Counted from the first letter of the stretch, positions 7,434 through 14,802 are shown. The stretch is 24,421 bases of DNA from an uncultured Clostridia bacterium (GCA_946626395.1 CAMOUF010000095.1:1-24421), one strand, 5' to 3'. Notes: generated by a model from the sequence alone, not told the origin. Numbers and translations are program-made.

Positions 7434-8237
7434 ATGATCGGCGCGATTGTGGGCGATATCGTCGGCTCGATTTACGAGTACAAGAACATCAAGACCAAGG
7501 ATTTTCCTTTATTTCAGCCTTACTGCGAGGCGACAGACGACAGTGTGATGCCCCTGGCCATCGGCCAGGCGATCCTGGAAACCCGGGAGTATCCCGACAT
7601 GCTGGGCAGCCAGGCTGTCCAATGTATGGTACGCCTGGGCAACCGCTATCCCAACGCGGGCTACGGCGGCAGCTTCATGAAATGGCTGCGCAAAGCCCGC
7701 TATACCAAGACCCCCAAGCCTTACAACAGCTATGGCAACGGCGGCGCCATGCGGGTCAGCCCCTGCGGCTTCGCGGCCGCTTCCCTGGAGGAAGCGCTGA
7801 AAATGGCCCGGACGGTGACGGAAGTGACCCATAACCATCCCGAGGGAATGAAAGGGGCTGAGGCAACCGCCGCCGCGGTGTTTTTGGCCCGCACGGGAAA
7901 AAGCAAGCAGGAGATCCGGGACTATATCACCGGACATTATTACGACCTGTCTTTTACCCTGGACGAGATTCGGCCGGTATACCGCTATGACGTCAGCGCC
8001 CAGGGCACCGTGCCCCAGGCCTTGGTGGCGTTCCTGGAAGGAGAATCCTTTGAGGACGCGATCCGGAATGCCATTTCCATCGGCGGCGACAGCGATACGG
8101 TGGCCGCCGTTACCGGAGGCGTAGCGGAAGCCTATTGGGGCGTGCCGGAAGATATCCGGGCCCAGGCGGAGCAATTCCTGGATCCACACCAGAGGAGTCT
8201 TGTGCATGCCTTTGAAAAAGTGTTCCCCGGAAAATGA
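7434..8237 (+). CDS. ADP-ribosylglycohydrolase (DraG/ARH family)
   Basis: This 267-residue cytoplasmic hydrolase of the ADP-ribosylglycohydrolase fold is predicted to remove ADP-ribose from a modified target through a di-Mg centre. The metal-binding motifs are ATDDS (about residues 33-37) and GGDSDT near residue 216, with the usual N-terminal GAIVGDIVGSIYE and the HNHPEG segment. The start at 7434 has AGGAG (7421-7425) at 8-nt spacing; extending to an upstream TTG at 7374 adds residues that match nothing in the family. No ADP-ribosyltransferase or nitrogenase regulator lies in the window, so the substrate (protein, nucleic acid or small molecule) is open. The family call is firm. Confidence 0.92.
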   Translation: MIGAIVGDIVGSIYEYKNIKTKDFPLFQPYCEATDDSVMPLAIGQAILETREYPDMLGSQAVQCMVRLGNRYPNAGYGGSFMKWLRKARYTKTPKPYNSYGNGGAMRVSPCGFAAASLEEALKMARTVTEVTHNHPEGMKGAEATAAAVFLARTGKSKQEIRDYITGHYYDLSFTLDEIRPVYRYDVSAQGTVPQALVAFLEGESFEDAIRNAISIGGDSDTVAAVTGGVAEAYWGVPEDIRAQAEQFLDPHQRSLVHAFEKVFPGK

Positions 8238-8242
8238 TATTT

Positions 8243-8259
8243 GTCGCCTGAAAGGCGAC
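8243..8259 (+). other. Short GC-rich hairpin between the glycohydrolase and YbjN-like genes
   Basis: GTCGCC (8243-8248) and GGCGAC (8254-8259) form a 6-bp stem around TGAAA, 6 nt after the glycohydrolase stop. No T-run follows, so termination is doubtful. It may simply be an mRNA structure within a two-gene transcript. Confidence 0.3.
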
Positions 8260-8339
8260 CTGGTCAGGCAAGCCCTGTGTTATCCTACTCATGTACCCCG
8301 GAAAAAACGAAGAAACAATTCAGCAAAGGAGGAGAGAAC

Positions 8340-8759
8340 ATGCTGGAAACCGCTGAAAAATTCATGGAAGAACTGAACAGCCGGGATTGGAAGATCCGCG
8401 TGGCGGATGAAACGGAGGATGGCAAATCCCATCTGCTGCTGGGCGTAACAGGCGAAAAGGCCCAGGTGGAGATCCATTTCTTTTTCGATCAGGATGGACG
8501 CTCGGTTTCGATCCGGGTATTCAAGCTGTTCGTCGCTCCCATCGATAAAAGGCTGGAGGTCATGGACGCCATGAACGAAGCCAACCTGGATTTCCGGTGG
8601 GTCAAGTTTTTCCTGGACAAGGACAACTGGATGAACGTCCAGGCGGACGCTGTGATCGACAGCGAAAACAGCGGCCGGGTCTGCTTTGAGCTGATGATGC
8701 GCACCGTGAATATTATTGACGACGTGTATCCTAAGTTCATGCGCGTGATCTGGGCGTAA
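8340..8759 (+). CDS. YbjN-like domain protein
   Basis: This 139-residue soluble protein resembles the YbjN/T3SS-chaperone-like fold: an N-terminal helix, strands, then LFVAPIDKRLEVMDAMNEANLDFRWVKFFLD, a typical YbjN segment, and a C-terminal helix that ends at IWA. The start at 8340 is set by AAAGGAGG shortly upstream; the open frame reaches back to 8241 but has no other good start. YbjN proteins are poorly understood and are linked to stress and motility regulation in enterobacteria, so no specific role is claimed here. It lies 102 nt after the ADP-ribosylglycohydrolase and just before a strong terminator, so the two may share a transcript. Confidence 0.75.
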   Translation: MLETAEKFMEELNSRDWKIRVADETEDGKSHLLLGVTGEKAQVEIHFFFDQDGRSVSIRVFKLFVAPIDKRLEVMDAMNEANLDFRWVKFFLDKDNWMNVQADAVIDSENSGRVCFELMMRTVNIIDDVYPKFMRVIWA

Positions 8760-8771
8760 CAATCCACAAAG

Positions 8772-8803
8772 AAGGAGCCGGGCGTTTTCGTCCGGCTCCT
8801 TTT
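8772..8803 (+). terminator. Intrinsic terminator between convergent genes
   Basis: AAGGAGCCGG (8772-8781) pairs with CCGGCTCCTT (8792-8801). Inner GCG/CGT pairs extend the stem around a TTTT loop, and a short T-tract follows. It sits between the YbjN-like gene (+) and the large secreted protein gene (-), which converge here. On the minus strand the hairpin is followed by CTTCTTTG, so it may serve both genes. Confidence 0.85.
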
Positions 8804-8818
8804 GAATTGGCTCATATT

Positions 8819-11161
8819 TTATTGCACTGTTTCTTCTTCGGCATTTTCCTGGGGAGGATTCATGGGCTGCCCGCCGGGGATCGGGCTTCTGTTCCCGCCG
8901 GGGCCGAAGGGACCGCTTTGCTGGTTTTGCCCGTTTTCCATCTGACCGGGCATGGGGCCCTGATTTCCGCCGGGGCCAAAGAAGCTGCCCTGCTGCTCCA
9001 TACCGGTTTCCCCGCCAGGGCCGAATGGACCGTTCATCTGGCCGGGCATACCGTCTGGGCCTGCCACGCCGCTGTTATTATTCAGGATGAAATCATCGGA
9101 AATGTACAGCTGGCCGTCATAGTCGATGCCCGCTTCGCCGCCCATGTTGGCGCTGGTGATGGCGGCCTCACCGCCGATCAGGTTCACGTCGCCGTTGGAG
9201 TCGATGCCGTCTGAGCCGGCGCTGATCGTTACCTTGCCGCCCGTCATGTTCACGGCATAGCCCATTTCATCTGCGTACAGCCCGTCGCTGTTGGCGGCGT
9301 TGATGCCGTCATCGCTGGCTTTCACGGTGATGTCGCCGCCGAAGATGTTCACCACCGTGCCCTCCAATCCCTCTTCACTGCCGGTCACATGGATGCTGGG
9401 GCCGGTTCCGTCCTCCCGCCCAACGGTCAAAATATGGTCAGCGTGAATGGCGTCGTCCCCTGCGTTGATGGTGAAATTGCCGCCCAGCAGCGTCACGTCA
9501 TAATTGCCGTTGATGCCGTCGTTGGCGGCGGTGATGTTGATGGTCACACCGCCGTCAATCACCGGGCTGGTGTTGTCGCCCGCCTTGATGCCGTTCTTGG
9601 CGCTGCCGTTGATGGTCAGGGTGCCGTCACCGGTGACGTACACCTGAGAATCGGCCTTGATCTTGAGGGCCGCGCCGTCAAAGGCGTCCGCCACCTCTGC
9701 GTCAGATGAGTTTTCGTCCTCGGGATTCTCCCCGTCGGTTAAGGTCACGCTGCCGGAAATGATCACCTGCACCTCCGCCTCCTTGTTGATGGACACCGTG
9801 GCGCCTGTGGTGCTGGTCAGATCCAGGTTTTCCAGCACCAGCACCACGCCGGTGGTGGCCTTCTTCACGGTGATATTGCCGTCGCTGCTGGAGCCGGTGA
9901 CCACGTAGGTGCCGGATTCGGAGATCTTGACCTGATTATCTTCATCCGTCATCACGTAAGTGATGGCGTTTTCCATGTCCGCTTCCAGGCTGGCGGCGGT
10001 GTTTTCCGCAGCGCTCTTTACGATTTCAGAAGGAGTATCAGCGGTGTCATACTCGCCGCTGTTTCCGCCCGGGGCAAAGGGAAAATTCTGATGGCCGGGG
10101 AAGGCAGGAAGCTGGCCTTCGCCGCCCTGGGGGATTTCCGGCGCTTGATCGCCGTTCATTTGTGGCGGGGAAAGGGGATCGGCATTTTCGCCATTCTGGG
10201 GCCTTTCAGGTCTTTGTCCGTCGTCAAAGGAAGGAGGAGCGGGGAATTCCGGCTGAACGTCTTCTTGAGGCAAGCCGGGCAAATCGGTTTCTATTTCAGG
10301 TGTTTGTGTATCCTCCGCAATCTGCGCTTGTTCCTGACTGGCAGGGAGGATGGGAACAGTGGCTTCAACAGGAGCAAAAGCGGTTGCCTCGGTATACTGG
10401 GTTTCCCAGGGGTCGGCGTTCTGCCCGGAAGATAAGGAAGCGCTGAAACGGTTGGCTCCAGCACTGAGCACGAAGCGTTCGTTTCCGTTGACGCTTACGG
10501 GCTGGCCATCGGCGGTGAGGCGATAGGCCGCCCGGAAAAGAGAGGGCTTGCTCACCAGCAGATGGGTAAAGGATTGGGCGGCAGTGAAGGAAATGACCGG
10601 GTTGCCCATGTCTGCCTTGAGCGACAGATAAGCGCCCGCGGGCACGCTGACATCCATAGACAGGGATAAGCTGTTTTGGTTGCTGGCCTGGGGAGCCGCT
10701 ATGGCCTGGCCGCCCAGAAAAATCAGTTCACCGCCGCCCAGGGCGTAGCCTTTGGAAGCATGGATGGGCGTGCCGGCGGAAGAAACGGTGAGCTGTCCCG
10801 CACCTTCAAAGGTCACAGGCACATTGGCGCTGATGGCGCAGCCGCCGCCGGTTACGGTGTTTTGGGAATCATTCGCAGTGACGATTTTCAGGGATGCGCC
10901 GCTGACCGCCTGGATGGCGGGCTCTTCGCCGCCGTTCACGCTGATGCTATCCAGGATCAATTCCACTTGGCCCACGCCGGGGTCCACATAAACGGTGCCG
11001 CGCACGCTGCCGGTTAAGGTATAGGAGCCTTCTTCGCTGATCACCAGGCGTCCGTTATTGGCCGCCATGGCGGCGGCAGAAGGATCTTCCGCCAGCGCCG
11101 GGAGCTGAAGCACCGACAGGGCCAGCGCCCCGGCCAGAAGCAGCGATAATATTTTTTTCAT
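8819..11161 (-). CDS. Secreted beta-solenoid protein of the Cthe_2159/DUF4353 carbohydrate-binding type
   Basis: This 780-residue exported protein has AAAGGAGG just upstream and a signal peptide (residues 1-24, cut near LALA-ED). A first solenoid-like region spans about 35-245. A Pro/Glu/Gln-rich linker follows (about 250-375). A second, typical Cthe_2159-like region spans about 395-697. It opens with ISESGTYVVTG and carries repeated acidic turns NDGIN (547-551), DDAIH (569-573), DDGIN (617-621) and SDGID (650-654). The first region also opens with ISEEGSYTLTG, so the two look duplicated. The C-terminal tail (about 700-770) repeats GPFGPGG and is rich in Met, Gln and Pro. No LPXTG anchor is seen. 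Cthe_2159 of Clostridium thermocellum binds polygalacturonate through a right-handed beta-helix; pectin or cell-surface polysaccharide binding here is inferred. The gene stands alone, divergent from trpS. Confidence 0.85.
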   Translation of the reverse strand: MKKILSLLLAGALALSVLQLPALAEDPSAAAMAANNGRLVISEEGSYTLTGSVRGTVYVDPGVGQVELILDSISVNGGEEPAIQAVSGASLKIVTANDSQNTVTGGGCAISANVPVTFEGAGQLTVSSAGTPIHASKGYALGGGELIFLGGQAIAAPQASNQNSLSLSMDVSVPAGAYLSLKADMGNPVISFTAAQSFTHLLVSKPSLFRAAYRLTADGQPVSVNGNERFVLSAGANRFSASLSSGQNADPWETQYTEATAFAPVEATVPILPASQEQAQIAEDTQTPEIETDLPGLPQEDVQPEFPAPPSFDDGQRPERPQNGENADPLSPPQMNGDQAPEIPQGGEGQLPAFPGHQNFPFAPGGNSGEYDTADTPSEIVKSAAENTAASLEADMENAITYVMTDEDNQVKISESGTYVVTGSSSDGNITVKKATTGVVLVLENLDLTSTTGATVSINKEAEVQVIISGSVTLTDGENPEDENSSDAEVADAFDGAALKIKADSQVYVTGDGTLTINGSAKNGIKAGDNTSPVIDGGVTINITAANDGINGNYDVTLLGGNFTINAGDDAIHADHILTVGREDGTGPSIHVTGSEEGLEGTVVNIFGGDITVKASDDGINAANSDGLYADEMGYAVNMTGGKVTISAGSDGIDSNGDVNLIGGEAAITSANMGGEAGIDYDGQLYISDDFILNNNSGVAGPDGMPGQMNGPFGPGGETGMEQQGSFFGPGGNQGPMPGQMENGQNQQSGPFGPGGNRSPIPGGQPMNPPQENAEEETVQ

Positions 11162-11281
11162 GATGTGCTTTCCTCCTTTAAGTTTGCTCTGCGGGGGACA
11201 GCGGCCCTCCGGGCAACGAGCTCTTTTGCCTGGAAAGGAATCGCCTGATCCCCTCCACGGTCCCCATTATCCATAGAAACC

Positions 11282-11298
11282 TTAAACGCGGCTTAAAG
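11282..11298 (-). promoter_or_regulatory. Tandem TTTAAG motif upstream of the secreted solenoid gene
   Basis: Read on the minus strand, TTTAAG occurs twice 11 nt apart, one helical turn, about 120-135 nt before the start codon. Response regulators of the OmpR family often bind such direct repeats, and this may be a control site. GATAAT follows a few bases downstream as a possible -10, but no good -35 matches it. Support is weak. Confidence 0.25.
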
Positions 11299-11317
11299 AA
11301 TCAAATATTTTTCACGC

Positions 11318-11346
11318 TTTACAGCCCCGAAAAACCATGCTATAAT
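11318..11346 (+). promoter_or_regulatory. Promoter of trpS
   Basis: TTTACA (11318-11323, 5 of 6) and a perfect TATAAT (11341-11346) are separated by 17 nt. TGC directly before the -10 adds an extended -10 element. Initiation near 11353 leaves a leader of only about 30 nt, too short for a tryptophan T-box, so expression is probably constitutive. Confidence 0.88.
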
Positions 11347-11383
11347 TTATTGGAAAAAATGCGATCAGAAGGGGAATGATATC

Positions 11384-12385
11384 ATGGAAAATCAGGAAAA
11401 GAAAAAGGTTGTTTTTTCGGGCATCCAGCCCTCTGGCAATATTACCCTGGGCAATTATATCGGTGCCCTGCGGAATTTTTCCCTCTTTGACGACGCGGAC
11501 TGCCTCTACTGCATGGCGGATTTGCACACTCTGACCGTGCGCCAGAACCCCGCGGAGCTCCGCAAGCGCACCGTGTCCCTGGCCGCTATTTACGTGGCCT
11601 GCGGCCTGGACCCGGACAAGAACATCATCTATTGTCAAAGCCACGTGCCCGCCCATGCGGAGCTGGCCTGGATTCTCAACTGCTACACCTATATGGGCGA
11701 GCTTTCCCGCATGACCCAGTTCAAGGACAAGTCCGCCAAGCACGCTGACAACATCAACGCGGGCCTGTTCGATTATCCCGTGCTGATGGCCTCCGATATC
11801 CTTTTGTATCAGACCAACCTGGTGCCCGTGGGGGGCGACCAGAAGCAGCACGTGGAAATCTGCCGGGACATCGCCCAGCGGTTCAACAGCATCTACGGTG
11901 ACGTGTTCACCATCCCCGAGCCCTACATTCCCAAGGCGACCGCCAAGATCATGAGCCTGGCGGAGCCCACCAAGAAAATGAGCAAGTCCGACCCCGAGGA
12001 TACCTTCATCGCCGTTCTGGACAAGCCCGAGGATATCCGCCGGAAGCTCAAGCGGGCCGTTACCGACAGCGACGGGGAAATCCGCTATGACCCGGAAAAC
12101 AAGCCCGGCGTCAGCAACCTGCTCACCATCCTGTCCGTGCTCAAAAAGGAAAGCATGGAGGACACGGTATCTTCCCTGTCCGGTCTGGGCTACGGGGCCT
12201 TGAAGGAAGCGGTCACCGAGGCGGTCATCGCCGAACTGACCCCCATCCAGGAGCGCTATAACGCCATCATCGCCGACAAGGACGGCATGAACGCCATGCT
12301 GGGGCGCAACGCTGAACGGGCGGCTTACCTGGCCCAGAAGACCCTGCGGAAGGTGTATAAGAAGGTTGGGCTGTATCAGGTGTAA
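11384..12385 (+). CDS. trpS: Tryptophanyl-tRNA synthetase
   Basis: This class I aminoacyl-tRNA synthetase of 333 residues joins tryptophan to tRNA-Trp using ATP. The HIGH-region equivalent is PSGNITLGNYIGAL (16-29), the AIDQ-region equivalent is VGGDQKQHVEICRDIA, and KMSKS is at 198-202 within KKMSKSDP. The length is normal for bacterial TrpRS (about 330). AAGGGG upstream serves as ribosome site and the start is the first ATG in frame. It is a single-gene unit with its own near-consensus promoter. Confidence 0.98.
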   Translation: MENQEKKKVVFSGIQPSGNITLGNYIGALRNFSLFDDADCLYCMADLHTLTVRQNPAELRKRTVSLAAIYVACGLDPDKNIIYCQSHVPAHAELAWILNCYTYMGELSRMTQFKDKSAKHADNINAGLFDYPVLMASDILLYQTNLVPVGGDQKQHVEICRDIAQRFNSIYGDVFTIPEPYIPKATAKIMSLAEPTKKMSKSDPEDTFIAVLDKPEDIRRKLKRAVTDSDGEIRYDPENKPGVSNLLTILSVLKKESMEDTVSSLSGLGYGALKEAVTEAVIAELTPIQERYNAIIADKDGMNAMLGRNAERAAYLAQKTLRKVYKKVGLYQV

Positions 12386-12396
12386 GAGGAGATACA

Positions 12397-12438
12397 GGCA
12401 ATAGGGAAAAGGCAATAGTCAATAGGGAAAAAGTGAAT
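12397..12438 (+). repeat. Heptamer tandem repeat after trpS
   Basis: Six consecutive 7-nt units follow the trpS stop: GGCAATA, GGGAAAA, GGCAATA, GTCAATA, GGGAAAA and AGTGAAT. The larger unit GGCAATAGGGAAAA (12397-12410) recurs with one change at 12418-12431. The region is non-coding, lies between trpS and the broken hydrolase, and is AT-richer than its surroundings. It resembles short tandem heptamer repeats described in other bacteria, notably cyanobacteria. Confidence 0.75.
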
Positions 12439-12511
12439 AAGCATCAGAGATCGCAGCGTGAAGGTACATTGGAAGGATATGGGCTTGGATTCCAGGCCTG
12501 GGCCGCTTCCA

Positions 12512-12608
12512 ATGCCTTTGCGCAAGAGGGGGAGATTCGATGATGGAACGCTGCAAGGTATGGAAGCCGATGGCTGAACCCAGGGCCATCGTGTAGATTC
12601 TTCATGGC
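12512..12608 (+). pseudogene. Degraded 5' segment of the alpha/beta hydrolase gene
   Basis: In the frame of the downstream hydrolase, 12558-12608 reads VWKPMAEPRAIV, stop (TAG, 12594-12596), ILHG, directly joined to MAEHIDRYD. Family members read through here as V-Q-I-x-H-G-M, so TAG stands exactly where CAG (Gln) is expected. Slightly upstream the family's DG-T-x-L-x-G segment appears in another frame (FDDGTLQG at 12536-12559), which implies a frameshift around 12555-12560 as well. Two lesions suggest real decay rather than a single read error, although an assembly error is not excluded. Confidence 0.65.
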
Positions 12609-13406
12609 ATGGCGGAGCATATCGACCGGTATGACCGGACCGCGAAAGCGCTGAACGAAGCGGGATATCTGGTCATTGGCCGCAACCATCGGGGCCACGG
12701 GCCAGAGGCCGAGCTGCTGGGGTACTTTGCAGATCAAGACGGCTGGCAAACGCTGCTGAACGACGCCTGGGCGGACGCCCAGGATATCAAAATGCAGTAT
12801 CCCGGCATTCCCTTTTTCCTGCTGGTCCATTCCATGGGTGGCTTCTTGGCCCGGGAGTACGCCATTCAGCACGGGAAGGAAGTGGATGGGCTGATTCTGT
12901 CCGGCACCGGGTTTTACGGTCGTCCCCTGTGCCGGGCGGGGCGGCTGATGGCAAAGTGGTTTCCCCGGAAAAAGCCTGCCGAGTTCGTCAACAAAATCGC
13001 CTTCGCGGGCAATAATAAACCCTTTGCCCCGGGCCGCACCGGCTTTGAATGGCTGAGCCGGGACGAGAAGGAAGTGGACAAGTATGTGGCCGATCCCCTG
13101 TGCGGCTTCTGCTTTACCGCTTCCGCCTTCGCCGATTTCTTCGGCGGCCTGGAAGCCCTCACCGATGAAAAGCACGTTGCCGGGATGCCTAAGGATTTGC
13201 CGGTCTATTTCATGTCCGGGGACCATGACCCGGTAGGCCAGATGGGAAAGGGCGTTCGTCAGGTGGCCGACCAATTCAGGCACATAGGGATGGAGGATGT
13301 GACCGTGAAGCTGTACAAGGACACCCGGCACGAACTGTTCAATGAAATCAACCGGGATGAAGTGACCGCCGATTTGATTGCCTGGCTGGGAGAAAAAGCA
13401 AAATGA
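12609..13406 (+). CDS. Alpha/beta hydrolase (monoacylglycerol lipase/lysophospholipase-like), N-terminally broken
   Basis: The intact remainder is 265 residues of a serine hydrolase of the Hydrolase_4 type, which typically cleaves lipid or other carboxylic esters in the cytoplasm. The triad is visible: S75 in HSMGG, D207 in SGDHDPVG and H241 in DTRHELF. The family normally carries about 30-40 more residues before MAEHIDRYD, including the HG segment that forms the oxyanion hole. Here that part is interrupted by an in-frame TAG and probably a frameshift. No ribosome site precedes 12609, so restart there would be inefficient and the product probably inactive or poorly made. The 3' end overlaps the next start by 4 nt (ATGA), so the downstream genes may depend on it for translation. 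Confidence 0.75.
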   Translation: MAEHIDRYDRTAKALNEAGYLVIGRNHRGHGPEAELLGYFADQDGWQTLLNDAWADAQDIKMQYPGIPFFLLVHSMGGFLAREYAIQHGKEVDGLILSGTGFYGRPLCRAGRLMAKWFPRKKPAEFVNKIAFAGNNKPFAPGRTGFEWLSRDEKEVDKYVADPLCGFCFTASAFADFFGGLEALTDEKHVAGMPKDLPVYFMSGDHDPVGQMGKGVRQVADQFRHIGMEDVTVKLYKDTRHELFNEINRDEVTADLIAWLGEKAK

Positions 13407-14194
13407 GAAAATGGATGGCGCTGCTGCTGGCGGCGGTGCTGATGCTCAGCTTCCCTTCTGTTCCGGCAGAGGAAACGGATTGGGCCCAGGTCTTCTTTGA
13501 TGGTCTGCGCCAGCTGGAAAGCCTGCTGACCCCGAAGGAGAAAAGCGCGATGACCTATGACGAAGCGGTGACCGCGCTGCGGAGCCTGGGCTTTGAAATA
13601 CCGGATTCTGAGGTGGAAAAGGCGAAGGCTTGGGCGAAGGAGAGCCGGTGGCCGGTGAGCGCGGGCTCGTTCGCCAGGCTGCTGCTGATGGGAATTGGTA
13701 CAGGGACGTTTGATGAAAAGACCTTTGCCCGTACAAGCACCTCCGACCAGGTGTATGCTTTCGACGCGGAAATCTTTGATATTACATGGATGTACAGAGA
13801 TTTCCTGGAAGGGATTGGGGCCATCATTCCGGGCTTCCGCTATACGGACGCGAAAGAAACCATTCAGGAAAATGAACGGCCTGTCATTGATTCTGCCAAC
13901 GCGCAGGAATACTGGGAAAAATATGTGGCCTCCCTTCAGGAAACAGGCCGGCCGCCATCCGAGGGCACCACGACGGTTTCCTTTATCTTGAATGACCATG
14001 AATACCGGAAAGAGCTGGATTTTTACGGCGACTGGTTCAATGAGGACGCGATCGGGTGGATCAATGAAGTTTTATCTGCAGAGGGCTTTGACGGGCAGCT
14101 GTACGAATTTTTTGACGGCGGCCAGGGATTGATTTTGATTTACGGTTCTTTGGAGCGTGCGGAGGCGGTTCAAAAGATCCTGGAAACCGATTGA
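13403..14194 (+). CDS. Exported protein of unknown function
   Basis: The protein has 263 residues and I do not recognise the family. Residues 1-22 form a signal peptide (MRKW, Leu/Ala core, cleavage near VPA-EE), so the product is secreted or surface-located. The remainder is mixed alpha/beta and acidic, with a helical region at 50-85 and a C-terminal region (190-263) rich in aromatic and acidic residues. It has no lipobox or wall anchor. The start codon overlaps the hydrolase stop (ATGA). AAGGAG followed at 9 nt by ATG (13535-13552) lies inside the gene and could give a 214-residue form without signal peptide. Confidence 0.75.
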   Translation: MRKWMALLLAAVLMLSFPSVPAEETDWAQVFFDGLRQLESLLTPKEKSAMTYDEAVTALRSLGFEIPDSEVEKAKAWAKESRWPVSAGSFARLLLMGIGTGTFDEKTFARTSTSDQVYAFDAEIFDITWMYRDFLEGIGAIIPGFRYTDAKETIQENERPVIDSANAQEYWEKYVASLQETGRPPSEGTTTVSFILNDHEYRKELDFYGDWFNEDAIGWINEVLSAEGFDGQLYEFFDGGQGLILIYGSLERAEAVQKILETD

Positions 14195-14217
14195 TTTCGA
14201 TCAAGGAGAAAAGCGCG

Positions 14218-14667
14218 ATGCTGGGAAAGCCGGAAAATGGATGGGCGCTGTTTCAGATGGGCAGCGGGGAAACCGGCTATGATGTAAGCTATGTGACCGA
14301 CGTGGCCATGGACTGGCTTTCCCAGGCAATTCACGGCCTGGAAACGGAGGACGTGTTTTCTGTTCATGGCTATTGCGAACCGGGGCGCGTGGTGTGCACC
14401 GTCAGCTTCTGGAACTGTTATGTGATCTTTGAGGACGATGGCCGCGCTCCCGCCTGCCATGGCGTGCATCACCTGCATGTGAGCACGCTGGATTTCTGCC
14501 GGATGCTGCATCGGGACATTTCCCAGAATCTGGACGATTTGATTCATTGGGACAGCGACGACCCGCCGCCTGAAAGAGCCAATGAACTGAAAACCAGGCT
14601 GAACCGGCTGGAGCAATTGATCCGGGAAAAGAAAGAAGATTTTGAAGAAGGCTGCTGTTTTCTGTGA
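14218..14667 (+). CDS. Small protein of unknown function
   Basis: This 149-residue cytoplasmic protein is unrecognised. The start at 14218 is chosen because AAGGAG (14203-14208) lies 9 nt upstream; a TTG at 14191 is in frame but has no ribosome site. It contains a central beta-rich part (VFSVHGYCEPGRVVCTVSFWNCYVIFEDD), a HHLHVSTLDF segment, and a charged C-terminal helix (about 120-143) that may be a coiled coil, ending in GCCFL. It lies 23 nt after the preceding exported-protein gene and probably shares its transcript. Confidence 0.7.
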   Translation: MLGKPENGWALFQMGSGETGYDVSYVTDVAMDWLSQAIHGLETEDVFSVHGYCEPGRVVCTVSFWNCYVIFEDDGRAPACHGVHHLHVSTLDFCRMLHRDISQNLDDLIHWDSDDPPPERANELKTRLNRLEQLIREKKEDFEEGCCFL

Positions 14668-14693
14668 GGAATCGTGTATGCAGCGTGCTGTGC

Positions 14694-14717
14694 CCGCCTT
14701 CCGGCGGATTCGTTTTT
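14694..14717 (+). terminator. Weak candidate terminator
   Basis: CCGCC (14694-14698) and GGCGG (14703-14707) form a 5-bp GC stem around TTCC. A T5 run follows 5 nt later at 14713-14717. It lies 27 nt after the small unknown gene. The stem is short and the T-run is displaced, so the call is tentative. Confidence 0.4.
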
Positions 14718-14746
14718 CCCCTTGATCAGCGTTATTTTTCCCCTTG
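14713..14746 (+). repeat. Direct repeat TTTTTCCCCTTG x2, 22 nt apart
   Basis: Exact 12-nt copies lie at 14713-14724 and 14735-14746, upstream of the S58 peptidase gene. The 22-nt period puts both on the same face of the helix, as expected for a dimeric regulator site. No known regulator matches it in my reading. Confidence 0.5.
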
Positions 14747-14802
14747 GCTTAAGTTTGATTTTTGATAAGAACGCGGAAAGCTATTCCAAATGAGGTGATT
14801 TG

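Noticed and set aside
11347..11383. T-box leader for trpS
   Set aside because: The near-consensus promoter leaves only about 30 nt of leader, and no T-box core (AGGGUGGNACCGCG) is present.
11312..12415. 367-codon minus-strand frame opposite trpS
   Set aside because: trpS has all its motifs, a promoter and a ribosome site on the plus strand.
12594..12596. Genetic recoding of TAG as Gln or pyrrolysine
   Set aside because: Only one in-frame TAG is seen, accompanied by a probable frameshift, so gene decay explains it better; the absence of TAG stops among 20 genes is only suggestive.
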